The translations under genes were made by a program, and so were the position numbers. From Marispirochaeta sp963667435 (lineage in GTDB: Bacteria > Spirochaetota > Spirochaetia > JC444 > Marispirochaetaceae), in contig OY763414.1 in the NCBI GenBank assembly GCA_963667435.1, positions 4,278,001-4,342,000 of the forward strand: a DNA stretch of 64,000 bases, in the 5' to 3' direction. Shown here in pieces: positions 27,142 through 34,756 of this stretch (position 1 is the stretch's first letter; each line of letters begins with the position of its first letter). The notes under the pieces are model-generated. The model saw only the letters and a list, made by a program, of their open reading frames with translations. It was not told the DNA's origin and made no database searches.

Positions 27142-28968
27142 ATGGTTGTCGAGCTTGAGTATATCCCCGGAATAACCCTGCTCGAGGCACTCCGGCAAAA
27201 CGGTGCCGCTACGTATCTCCAGGCGCCCTGCGGCGGCAAGGGTACCTGTGGAAAATGTATTGTCAGGATTGCGGCTGGAGAGTGCTCTGCTGTAACATCC
27301 CGGGAACGGGAGGCTCTATCGGCGGACCAGCTGAAAAAAGGTATGCGCCTTGCCTGCCAGGTAATCCCTGAAGGCTTTATGCAGGTGGAACTGCCGGCTG
27401 CCGGAGGAGCAGATATTCTCAGTTCCGCTGTACAGTTTTCCGGCAGATTGACACCACTGATTACGGGGCAGAAAGTTCAACTTCCGGAGCGCGGGAATAA
27501 AGAACAGGTAAGCCTTTTTGACAGTCTTCGATCTGCTGTTGTAGGCATTGAAGATTTAAGCTTCTCCGCTGCTGTGGCGGACAGTCTGGCCCGGGTAGTG
27601 CGGCGAGGAGATAAGGCTGTAACTCTGGTACTTGATGGGAACAGAATAGTTGCACAGAAGAGTGACGCTGATAAAGAAAGCATCCGGGGATTCGCTGTTG
27701 ACATCGGTACAACCACCATGGTGGTAAGTCTGGTCGATATGGTCAGCGGCACGGTGAATGACCGTGTTGCTGCGCTGAATCCGCAGAGTAGCTTCGGAAG
27801 CGATGTCATTTCCAGGATCTCCCATGCCTCGGAGAAGGAGGGGGGCCTTCGGGAGCTGCAGGATTGTCTGGCTGATAAGCTTCTTGGGATGATGAAGCAG
27901 CTTTCTCTCCGGAACGGGATTGATTTTGGAAGTGTTTATTGTGCTGTTCTGGCGGGGAACACCAGCATGCTCCACCTGTTTTCAGGTGTTTTTCCCCTGG
28001 GTATTGCCCAGACGCCCTATGTTCCTGTTTTTACGGAGGGTGTTAAATACATTGAAGGAACAGGTCCCCTGGGTGGTTCAGTTTTCCCGGGAATGATTAC
28101 CTGTCTGATTCCCTGCAGATCCGCCTACATCGGAGCTGATATTACCGCCGGTGTAGCTGCAGTCGGGATGGATCAGCAGCTACAGACTGCTCTCTTTGTG
28201 GATATCGGAACCAACGGGGAGATTGTTCTGGGCAACAGCAGTGAAATGGTCTGCTGCGCCACAGCGGCGGGTCCGGCTTTTGAAGGCGCGCATATTGCCT
28301 GTGGAACAGGAAGTGTAGACGGGGCAATCTTCGCTCTGAAAGAAGATGAGAGTGAAGGCGGGCTGCATTTTTCCACCCTGGGCGGAGCTGCTCCTGCCGG
28401 TATCTGCGGAAGCGGCATTATCGACTGTGCTGCTCTGCTGTACCGTCAGGGACTGGTGGACAGAAAAGGACGCTTTCTCCCTGTGGAGAACCTGCCCCTT
28501 ACTGTCCCCGGGGAGCTGAAGTCCAGAAGGATACAGTTGAAAGGGGAAGAGGTTTTTCTGCTCGCAGCCGGGGCGGAATCAGCCCATGGCGAGCCGGTCT
28601 ATTTTTCCCAGAAGGACCTTCGGGAAGTTCAGCTCGCAAAAGCAGCTGTTGCGGCTGGTATTCAGACCCTGCTTGATCATCGGTGCATTGACGCCGGTGC
28701 AGTGGAGGTTGTCTATCTTGCAGGCGGCTTCGGCTCTGCTATCTCCGTGGAGAATGCCTTTCAGATCGGTTTGCTTCCATCCGAACTGGAGAAAAAGGTT
28801 GAAGCTGTGGGAAATACTGCGCAGAGAGGTGCAGTATTTTATCTCCTTTCTGAAGACTTTCGGCAGCGGGTGGAGAACCTGAGGCAGGAAATGGAGTATC
28901 TTGAGCTTTCGTTTGATAAAGGTTTCAGCAAAAAGCTGATGGCCCATATGTATCTGGATACCAGATAA
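27142..28968 (+). CDS. Corrinoid activation protein (RACo/RamA-type, 2Fe-2S and ASKHA domains)
   Basis: 608 residues. The N-terminal 2Fe-2S ferredoxin domain has Cys30, Cys36, Cys39 (CGGKGTCGKC) and Cys72. A linker leads to an ASKHA-type ATPase domain of the DUF4445 group: VDIGTTTMVVSLVD (phosphate 1), FVDIGTNGEIVL (phosphate 2), GSGIIDCAALL and LAGGFGSAISVENA. Proteins of this family use ATP to drive one-electron reduction of inactive Co(II) corrinoid to Co(I), repairing corrinoid methyltransferase systems. Its place directly behind the importer and just before the methyltransferase and corrinoid-protein genes says it services the downstream corrinoid protein. It is followed by a 250-base leader region. 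Confidence 0.9.
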   Translation: MVVELEYIPGITLLEALRQNGAATYLQAPCGGKGTCGKCIVRIAAGECSAVTSREREALSADQLKKGMRLACQVIPEGFMQVELPAAGGADILSSAVQFSGRLTPLITGQKVQLPERGNKEQVSLFDSLRSAVVGIEDLSFSAAVADSLARVVRRGDKAVTLVLDGNRIVAQKSDADKESIRGFAVDIGTTTMVVSLVDMVSGTVNDRVAALNPQSSFGSDVISRISHASEKEGGLRELQDCLADKLLGMMKQLSLRNGIDFGSVYCAVLAGNTSMLHLFSGVFPLGIAQTPYVPVFTEGVKYIEGTGPLGGSVFPGMITCLIPCRSAYIGADITAGVAAVGMDQQLQTALFVDIGTNGEIVLGNSSEMVCCATAAGPAFEGAHIACGTGSVDGAIFALKEDESEGGLHFSTLGGAAPAGICGSGIIDCAALLYRQGLVDRKGRFLPVENLPLTVPGELKSRRIQLKGEEVFLLAAGAESAHGEPVYFSQKDLREVQLAKAAVAAGIQTLLDHRCIDAGAVEVVYLAGGFGSAISVENAFQIGLLPSELEKKVEAVGNTAQRGAVFYLLSEDFRQRVENLRQEMEYLELSFDKGFSKKLMAHMYLDTR

Positions 28969-29013
28969 GAGTATCCGAGGAGGTGGGGAATACAGGACGA
29001 AATTGACGGATTC

Positions 29014-29033
29014 CCCGGCAGATAAATGCCGGG
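29014..29033 (+). terminator. Hairpin after the corrinoid activase gene (possible weak terminator)
   Basis: CCCGGCA (29014-29020), loop gataaa, TGCCGGG (29027-29033). An A-run rather than a T-run follows, so classical rho-independent termination on the plus strand is not supported. It may act as an mRNA-end or insulating hairpin ahead of the next leader. Confidence 0.35.
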
Positions 29034-29045
29034 AAAAAGATTGTG

Positions 29046-29133
29046 GTTATAGTGAAAGCAGATTAATCACAGGCAAATGAAACCTTGCAATTGGTGCAAG
29101 TCTAAAACCACGCTGCTTGAATGGCGATTTCAC
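29046..29133 (+). promoter_or_regulatory. Conserved leader RNA element, copy B (methyltransferase operon)
   Basis: Matches copy A: GTTATA (29046-29051), GTGAAAGC (29052-29059), ACCTTGC-AATTGGT-GCAAG (29082-29100), TCTAAAAC (29101-29108) and TGCTTG (29114-29119). Pairing is clearer here: AAGCAG (29056-29061) is fully complementary to CTGCTT (29113-29118), and GTGAAA (29052-29057) to TTTCAC (29128-29133). These would be alternative or stacked closing stems around the inner hairpin. The copy ends about 90 bases before the methyltransferase start. Loop length differs from copy A while the flanking conserved bases do not, which suits RNA better than a protein-binding DNA site. Confidence 0.5.
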
Positions 29134-29221
29134 GAGCATTGTATAACTGCCTTCTTTCTAAAACTTAAATTCAACCAGACATAAGCAGGTCTGAATGATC
29201 ACGTTTTATAAGGAGTTAACT

Positions 29222-30601
29222 GTGAAACAGAAACCGGATTTGATTGAGATTTTACGCCGTTCCCGGGAGGGAGAATACTGCAGTGCCAGGGACTGGGATC
29301 TGAAAAAGATCCCCCAGGCGGTAAAAAAGATGCTGCAGAAATATGAGCTTCAGAAAAGTGTAGACAGGGAAAATCCTGTGAATACCGATATGGAGCTGGC
29401 AGACAGGTTTTACCAGGCGGGATTTGAACTTGCCCTGGAACTGGGCATGTACAACGAAGCCCGGGAAAGAATTATCAGCATCAGCGAAGATGAACTGAAA
29501 AGTGCCCTGCATCTGGCGCCGTCAGAAGTGACCCTCGGCTTCGGGCCGGACAAGAGAATAATGAAAAGCAGGGTTCCTGAGGATCCCACACCCATGCTTT
29601 TTGGCGCATCTCTGGGAATAACTATTTCAGAAGAGAAATGGCCTCTGCTTACAGAGGGAATAGCCCGTCAGCTCGAGGTTGACCTTCTTGAAGGCGGATC
29701 CATGTGTACTATCAATGGACTGGAGGCACTCCCCAACGACCCTTCAGAAACACTGTTAACTTATGAGCAGGCCAAGATGCACAGGGTTATCCGTAAGAAG
29801 GCCGGACGTGAGGGAATGCCGGGAATCGGGAATATTTCCGCCGTTACCGAGTACGGACAGTTCTGCTATGGAGCAAAAGACGGCTTTTACAATACCGATC
29901 TTTCTCTGATTCTTTACCCCTCTGAATTGAAAATCAACAATCAGACCCTCCACAAGGTTATTCACTCCCTTGAGGTGGACGGAATGATTTTTGCTGGATC
30001 TCCCGGAATGATCGGTGGAATGCCCGGTACTCCGGAGGGCGCAATAATTTCCAGTATAGCTGCGGGACTGCTTCAGTATGCGGTACTTTTTTCCACCGTA
30101 GGTGGGGGCGAGTTGTACGATATCCGTTACCTTTCCAACGTGAACCGGGACGGACTCTGGGCTCTCAGTGTTGCACACCAGGCTCTGAGCAGAAACACAC
30201 ATATCTGTTCCCACGGAATTGCAAACCAGGTCAGTGGACCGGGGACTCCGGGTCTGATGTATGAAACCCTTGTGGGGGTTTCAATTATTGCGGCATCCGG
30301 AGCTGCTTTCAGTACCGGTCCGAGGGCTGCAGGCGGCAAATTCAACGATTACCTCTCTCCCCTGGAATGCCGCTGGTGTGCCGAAGTGGCTCACGCAGCA
30401 TCCGGAATGTCTCTGGAGGCGGTCAATGAGCTTGCTAAAACCTTTGCTCCTAAATATGAAGAGCTGATCAAGACTCCGGATATAGGAAAACCCGTGGAAG
30501 AAGTGTGGGATCTGAAGAATTTCAAGCCCCTGCCGGAAGCGGAAAAGGTATACGACCAGGTACGTGAAGAAGCCGTTAAAAACGGATTTCCTCTCAGCTG
30601 A
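29222..30601 (+). CDS. MtmB-family (monomethylamine-type) corrinoid methyltransferase lacking pyrrolysine
   Basis: 459 residues, close to MtmB length. The N-terminal region (SAR-DWDLKKIPQAVKKMLQKY; YQAGFELALELGMYNEARE) and the C-terminal part (FKPLPEAEKVYDQVREEAV) follow archaeal monomethylamine methyltransferase, as I recall that sequence. Family members move a methyl group from an amine to a Co(I) corrinoid protein. Methanogen MtmB has pyrrolysine (amber codon) in a Gly-rich loop; here the frame has no amber codon and the matching stretch is shortened to GREGMPGIGNISA, so the loop itself appears deleted. The substrate is therefore probably not monomethylamine. GTG 29222 is chosen over ATG 29195 because AAGGAG is six bases upstream. 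Partner corrinoid gene is 45 bases downstream. Confidence 0.85.
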   Translation: MKQKPDLIEILRRSREGEYCSARDWDLKKIPQAVKKMLQKYELQKSVDRENPVNTDMELADRFYQAGFELALELGMYNEARERIISISEDELKSALHLAPSEVTLGFGPDKRIMKSRVPEDPTPMLFGASLGITISEEKWPLLTEGIARQLEVDLLEGGSMCTINGLEALPNDPSETLLTYEQAKMHRVIRKKAGREGMPGIGNISAVTEYGQFCYGAKDGFYNTDLSLILYPSELKINNQTLHKVIHSLEVDGMIFAGSPGMIGGMPGTPEGAIISSIAAGLLQYAVLFSTVGGGELYDIRYLSNVNRDGLWALSVAHQALSRNTHICSHGIANQVSGPGTPGLMYETLVGVSIIAASGAAFSTGPRAAGGKFNDYLSPLECRWCAEVAHAASGMSLEAVNELAKTFAPKYEELIKTPDIGKPVEEVWDLKNFKPLPEAEKVYDQVREEAVKNGFPLS

Positions 30602-30646
30602 TTCAACAGACTGAAAGGAAATGATAAAGCAATCAGGAGAGAAGAT

Positions 30647-31345
30647 ATGTCAGATGATATAATCAAGAAACTATACAACGCTGTAATGGAAGGTGAAGCC
30701 GAAGATGCGGCAAAGGCGGCTGAAGAAAGCCTTGCTGCCGGAATGGAGCCTTTGACAGTTATTAAACAGGGAATCCAAACTGCTATGGACCTTATGGGGC
30801 AGCAGTTTGAAGACGGCGAAGCTTTTCTGCCGGAACTGATGCTCGGTGGAGAGGCGGCAACAGAAGCCATGAATATACTTCTTGCTGAGATACGGAAGCG
30901 GGGAGGCGACGGTGCCGAGGCGGGAACGGTAGTTCTTGGAGTAATGTCCGGTGACCACCACGATATCGGTAAAAACCTGGTTAAAGCGGTACTTTCCGCC
31001 AATGGCTTTAAGGTTGTAGATCTGGGCATTGATGTCGGAGTCAAGCAGTTTATAGATACTGCAGTACGGGAAGAGGCAAACATTATTGCATGTTCAACCC
31101 TTATTACCACATCGCTGCCCTATCAGAAAGAGCTTATCGAAACCCTTAAGGCCATGGGTATCCGGGATAAGTATTCGGTAATTCTCGGTGGTGGACCGGT
31201 AACTCCCCAGTGGACAAAAATGATTTCCGCTGACGGATATTCCAACACTGCCGGTGAGTGTGTTCACCTCTGCAATCAGCTTATGGAACGGGCTGCAGCA
31301 GGTGGCAGCGAGGAACCGATAATTCTCGGTGCTCTCAAAGCCTGA
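30647..31345 (+). CDS. Methyltransferase cognate corrinoid protein (MtmC/MtbC-like)
   Basis: 232 residues. An N-terminal helical cap (about 1-85; IIKKLYNAVMEGEAEDAAKAA, PELMLGGEAATEAMNIL) precedes a Rossmann-like B12-binding domain. The cobalt-ligand motif D-x-H-x-x-G is Asp103, His105 and Gly108 (GDHHDIG), and GGGPVTPQW and ISADGYSNTAGECV bind the nucleotide tail. It carries the methyl group on cobalt between the upstream MtmB-like enzyme and an acceptor methyltransferase. It is followed at once by a terminator-like hairpin, so the methyltransferase/corrinoid pair probably forms the main transcript. Confidence 0.93.
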   Translation: MSDDIIKKLYNAVMEGEAEDAAKAAEESLAAGMEPLTVIKQGIQTAMDLMGQQFEDGEAFLPELMLGGEAATEAMNILLAEIRKRGGDGAEAGTVVLGVMSGDHHDIGKNLVKAVLSANGFKVVDLGIDVGVKQFIDTAVREEANIIACSTLITTSLPYQKELIETLKAMGIRDKYSVILGGGPVTPQWTKMISADGYSNTAGECVHLCNQLMERAAAGGSEEPIILGALKA

Positions 31346-31354
31346 TAATAATAT

Positions 31355-31382
31355 AGCCGGCAGCATATCTGCCGGCTTTTAA
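31355..31382 (+). terminator. Terminator (probably leaky) after the corrinoid protein gene
   Basis: Perfect eight-base stem AGCCGGCA (31355-31362) / TGCCGGCT (31370-31377) with a seven-base loop, followed by TTTTAATAATT. The short T-run suggests partial read-through into the DUF1638 and UroD-like genes that begin six bases later. Confidence 0.7.
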
Positions 31383-31387
31383 TAATT

Positions 31388-32059
31388 ATGAACAGCACCC
31401 CGAAGGATACACTGCTGGTTATCTGCCAGACAGTCCTCTTCGAATACAGTTTGCTCATTCCTGAAGGAATGCCGATCCATGTAATACCCTTCGAGAAGCA
31501 CAGCCGGCCTGAAGAGATGCGCGGATACCTGCAGGAGATTATCGACACGGCTTCGGGGGATATCTGCAGGATCATTTTCGGTATCGGTCTCTGTTCCAAC
31601 AGTGTTGTCGGGCTGACCTCTGCCGATAAGGAACTTGTTTTTCCCAGGGTTCATGATTGTATCGGTCTCTTCTTCGGGTCGCACCGGGAGTTTACTGTTG
31701 CTGCAGGAGAGGAAATAGGAACTCTTTACCTGACAAAAGGCTTTATTGAATCAGATGAAGGGCAATGCCATCTGCTTGAGTATCCTGCATACAAGAAACG
31801 TTATGGAGATGCCCGCGCCAGGGAGTATATGCAGATGATTCTTGTCCACTACCGAAGGGTCATGCTGCTGAATACCGGAGCCTATAATCTTGAGAAGTGC
31901 CGGCAGATTTCCCGGGATTTTGCGGAAGAGTTCTCCCTGGATTTTGAGGAGCGCTCTGTTGGCGGATCCCTTTTTCAACGGATGCTTCAGGGGGAGTTGT
32001 CGGAAGACGTAATTTTGCTCTCTCCCGGGGAGACTCTGGAGCTGGAGCGCTTTTTCTGA
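31388..32059 (+). CDS. DUF1638-domain protein
   Basis: 223 residues of DUF1638. The diagnostic core is clear: IIFGIGLCSNSVVGL followed by LVFPRVHDCIGLFFGSHREF (about residues 62-103). Later conserved positions include YLTKGFIE and a Tyr/Arg-rich segment. The function is unknown; genes of this family are commonly found beside corrinoid methyltransferase and UroD-like genes in anaerobes, which holds here. Conserved Cys and His residues (Cys70, His89, Cys91 region) could bind a metal or cofactor. It is soluble, with no signal peptide. No strong Shine-Dalgarno precedes ATG 31388, which lies directly after the terminator hairpin. Confidence 0.85.
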   Translation: MNSTPKDTLLVICQTVLFEYSLLIPEGMPIHVIPFEKHSRPEEMRGYLQEIIDTASGDICRIIFGIGLCSNSVVGLTSADKELVFPRVHDCIGLFFGSHREFTVAAGEEIGTLYLTKGFIESDEGQCHLLEYPAYKKRYGDARAREYMQMILVHYRRVMLLNTGAYNLEKCRQISRDFAEEFSLDFEERSVGGSLFQRMLQGELSEDVILLSPGETLELERFF

Positions 32060-32079
32060 AATTAACTGGAGATTTATAT

Positions 32080-33459
32080 ATGAACGGAAAGGAACTGATA
32101 TACAAGGTATTGCGCCATGAAGAGGTCAGCCGGCCTCCATGGGTGCCGTATGCGGGAATCCATGCGGGAAAAACAAAAGGCTATAATGCCATTGAGGTTC
32201 TGCAGGACCCGGACAAATTATTTGAATCCCTCATGGAGGTGAACCGGCTGTACAGTCCCGACGGACAGACAGTTATGTTCGACCTCCAGCTTGAGGCGGA
32301 AATTCTCGGTTGTGAACTGGCCTGGATAGAAAATAACCTGCCTTCAGTAATAAGCCATCCTCTGGAAAAAACCGATGAGGTTCCCGATAAACTGCCCGGT
32401 AAGGATGAAGGCCGTCTGCCCATGGTATGGGATGTTATGCGGCGTTTTAAGAAGGAAGCAGGAGAAACTACGGCTCTGTATGGTCTTTTCTGCGGTCCTC
32501 TTACCCTGGCCTCACATCTGAGGGGAATGAAGCTGTTCATGAACCTTGTGAAAGCACCTGAATACATCCATAAAATTATCTCTTATACAACTGAAGTAGC
32601 ACTAACCATGGCGGATTTCTACATAGATGAGGGGATGGATGTTATTGTACCTGTTGATCCCCTTATGTCGCAGATTTCGCCGAAACATTTTGAACAGTTT
32701 TTCCTGGAACCCTACACCAGAATCTTCAATCATATTCGCAGCCGTAATGCCTTCAGTTCGCTTTTTGTCTGCGGCAACGCAATTTTCAACATAGAAAACA
32801 TGTGTCGTACAGCACCCGATGCCATCGCGGTGGATGAGAATGTAAATATGATTGAAGCCAAAAGGATAACAGATACGTACAACGTTGTTATTGGCGGTAA
32901 CATTCCCCTGACCACGGTGATGCTTTTCGGCAATCAGCAGGACAACATGAAGTTCACCATCGATCTTATGGATCAGATTGAAGGAGCTGGACTCTCTCTT
33001 ACCAGAAATCTGATTATAGCTCCCGGTTGTGACATGCCCTACGATGTTCCTCCGGAAAATGCCGTGGGTGTGGCACAGGCGGTTCAGGAGAGAGAGGCTA
33101 TCCGCAGGGTAGTTGAAAAGTACTCTTCCAACAGCGGATTCTCAAATATTCAGGTTAAGTTGCCCGATTATAGCTTGCTGGAAAAGCCTTTAATGGAGGT
33201 ATTTCTCCTTGACCCCAAGGCCTGTGCAGCATGTACCTACATGCTGGCGGCAGCGGAATCGGCGGATGAAATCCTCGGTGATGCCATTGAGATGAGGGTG
33301 TACCAGTACAATACTCCTGGAGATATCGCCAGAATCCAGCATCAGGAGATTCCCTGTCTGCCCTGTATCTATATTAACGGCGAAATGAAGTATCCGTCTA
33401 TAATACCCTCCACTGAGGAGCTTGTGGGGGCGTTGAAAGAGACGGCTGCCGGCATGTAG
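32080..33459 (+). CDS. UroD/MtaA-type methyltransferase fused to a thioredoxin-like domain
   Basis: 459 residues. Residues 1-345 are a uroporphyrinogen-decarboxylase-fold domain of the MtaA/MtbA group, which takes methyl from a corrinoid protein to a zinc-activated thiol such as coenzyme M. In that group zinc is held by His-x-Cys and a later Cys. Here the first motif is Phe229-Val-Cys231-Gly, so the His is replaced, while Cys317 (APGCDMP) is kept. Residues about 370-455 resemble a thioredoxin/glutaredoxin fold with Cys382-AA-Cys385 and Cys426-LP-Cys429 followed by IYINGEMKYP. It is probably the methyl acceptor arm of this locus; acceptor unknown, as coenzyme M is not expected in a spirochaete. 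GGAG precedes the start. Confidence 0.85.
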   Translation: MNGKELIYKVLRHEEVSRPPWVPYAGIHAGKTKGYNAIEVLQDPDKLFESLMEVNRLYSPDGQTVMFDLQLEAEILGCELAWIENNLPSVISHPLEKTDEVPDKLPGKDEGRLPMVWDVMRRFKKEAGETTALYGLFCGPLTLASHLRGMKLFMNLVKAPEYIHKIISYTTEVALTMADFYIDEGMDVIVPVDPLMSQISPKHFEQFFLEPYTRIFNHIRSRNAFSSLFVCGNAIFNIENMCRTAPDAIAVDENVNMIEAKRITDTYNVVIGGNIPLTTVMLFGNQQDNMKFTIDLMDQIEGAGLSLTRNLIIAPGCDMPYDVPPENAVGVAQAVQEREAIRRVVEKYSSNSGFSNIQVKLPDYSLLEKPLMEVFLLDPKACAACTYMLAAAESADEILGDAIEMRVYQYNTPGDIARIQHQEIPCLPCIYINGEMKYPSIIPSTEELVGALKETAAGM

Positions 33460-33466
33460 ATCTCGG

Positions 33467-33495
33467 TTGGCAGAGCGCCTCTATACCGCTATATT
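33467..33495 (+). promoter_or_regulatory. Sigma-70 promoter of htrA
   Basis: TTGGCA (33467-33472), 17-base spacer, TATATT (33490-33495), about 25 bases upstream of the htrA start, which has AAGGAGG. This gives htrA a transcription start independent of the corrinoid locus. Confidence 0.6.
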
Positions 33496-33520
33496 AAAAC
33501 TGTTGCAGTAAGGAGGCAGC

Positions 33521-34753
33521 ATGAAACTCTACAGCCGCGGACAAATGATTTTTTATACCCTGGCCACTGCCTTGATCGTGGTTCTCATCGCCGCCGGGTT
33601 CGGTCTTTTCGGCCGTTCCGCCGGCGGAAATGCGATCCCGGTTTCCGACAGCAAGGCCGCTGTGGAGTCCTCCTTCAATCTGGAAACCAACCCCCTTCCG
33701 CCGGAACATGCCTACTTTGTAAACAACAGCAACGAGTACAGTGAGGATGAGCTGCAGAATATCCGTACCTACGAGAGCATGAATCAGGGGGTGGTGAATA
33801 TTACCACAGAAACCCTGGCACTTAACTGGTTTCTGGAACCTGTGCCTTCTGACGGAGGTACCGGCTCCGGCTCAATTATTGATCGCCGGGGATACATCCT
33901 TACCAACTATCATGTGGTGGAGAAGGCCTACAAGGTGCATATAAATCTGGCTGATGGAAGTCAGTACGACGGAGAGGTTGTCGGCAAGGATGCTGAAAAT
34001 GATCTTGCAGTTGTAAAGTTTAACCCCGGAGGAAAAGAGCTGATTACCATACCTTTCGGTACCTCTTCAAATCTGAAGGTTGGGCAGAAGGTTCTTGCTA
34101 TCGGTAACCCATTCGGTTATGACCGTACTCTCACAACAGGAATTGTTTCCGGGCTCGGTCGTCCCGTACGGACTTCCTCTAATATGGTTATCCGCGACAT
34201 GATCCAGACTGATGCCAGTATCAATCCCGGTAATTCCGGCGGTCCTCTGCTCAACTCCCGGGGTGAGATGATCGGTATCAACACCATGATATACAGTCCT
34301 TCCGGCGGCTCGGTGGGAATCGGTTTCGCCTCGCCTGTGGATACTGCCCGCAGAATTGTACCTGATCTTATTGAGTACGGTATTGTCCGTCGGGGATGGA
34401 TTGATCTTGTGCCGGTACAACTTGATATGAACATTGTCCGGTATGCCAGTCTCCCGGTGGAAAAAGGTATTCTTGTGTCCAGGCTTACCCGTGGAGGTGT
34501 TGCAGAGCGGGCAGGCATAAAAGGGGGCGATCCGAATAACCCTGTCCGTTATGGACGTTCCGTGCTCTACCTGGGGGGAGATATAATTATAAAGGTCGAC
34601 GGGGAAGAGACGAAGACTATTTCCGATCTTCTTGGTGCTCTGGAAGACAACCGCCCGGGTGATACTGTTGAAATTGTGGTTCTTCGGGGTAAAAGTGAGA
34701 AGACATTTCAGCTTGAACTCTCAGAACGTCCGGAAGATCTGAACTGGAACTGA
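33521..34753 (+). CDS. htrA: HtrA/DegP-type serine protease with one PDZ domain
   Basis: 410 residues. One N-terminal membrane anchor (about 10-30), a low-complexity linker, then a trypsin-like protease domain with His131 (TNYHVV), Asp161 (NDLAVV) and Ser239 (NPGNSGGP). A single C-terminal PDZ domain (about 310-400) follows. It acts in the periplasm on misfolded envelope proteins. The single PDZ and membrane anchor are like DegS/HtrA of Gram-positives rather than two-PDZ DegP. The oxyanion stretch SIN is intact, so it should be active. uvrB follows after three bases. Confidence 0.93.
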   Translation: MKLYSRGQMIFYTLATALIVVLIAAGFGLFGRSAGGNAIPVSDSKAAVESSFNLETNPLPPEHAYFVNNSNEYSEDELQNIRTYESMNQGVVNITTETLALNWFLEPVPSDGGTGSGSIIDRRGYILTNYHVVEKAYKVHINLADGSQYDGEVVGKDAENDLAVVKFNPGGKELITIPFGTSSNLKVGQKVLAIGNPFGYDRTLTTGIVSGLGRPVRTSSNMVIRDMIQTDASINPGNSGGPLLNSRGEMIGINTMIYSPSGGSVGIGFASPVDTARRIVPDLIEYGIVRRGWIDLVPVQLDMNIVRYASLPVEKGILVSRLTRGGVAERAGIKGGDPNNPVRYGRSVLYLGGDIIIKVDGEETKTISDLLGALEDNRPGDTVEIVVLRGKSEKTFQLELSERPEDLNWN

Positions 34754-34756
34754 TGT

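Noticed and set aside
29046..29133. Sigma-54 promoter in the methyltransferase leader
   Set aside because: GG...GC pairs occur but with 11 or 13 bases between them instead of ten.
28969..29221. Cobalamin riboswitch before the methyltransferase gene
   Set aside because: Expected from the corrinoid context, and GGTGCAAGTC looked suggestive, but the GCCACTG core and the B12-box were not found.
29222..30601. Amber codon coding for pyrrolysine
   Set aside because: The frame contains no internal TAG; it is a normal open reading frame.
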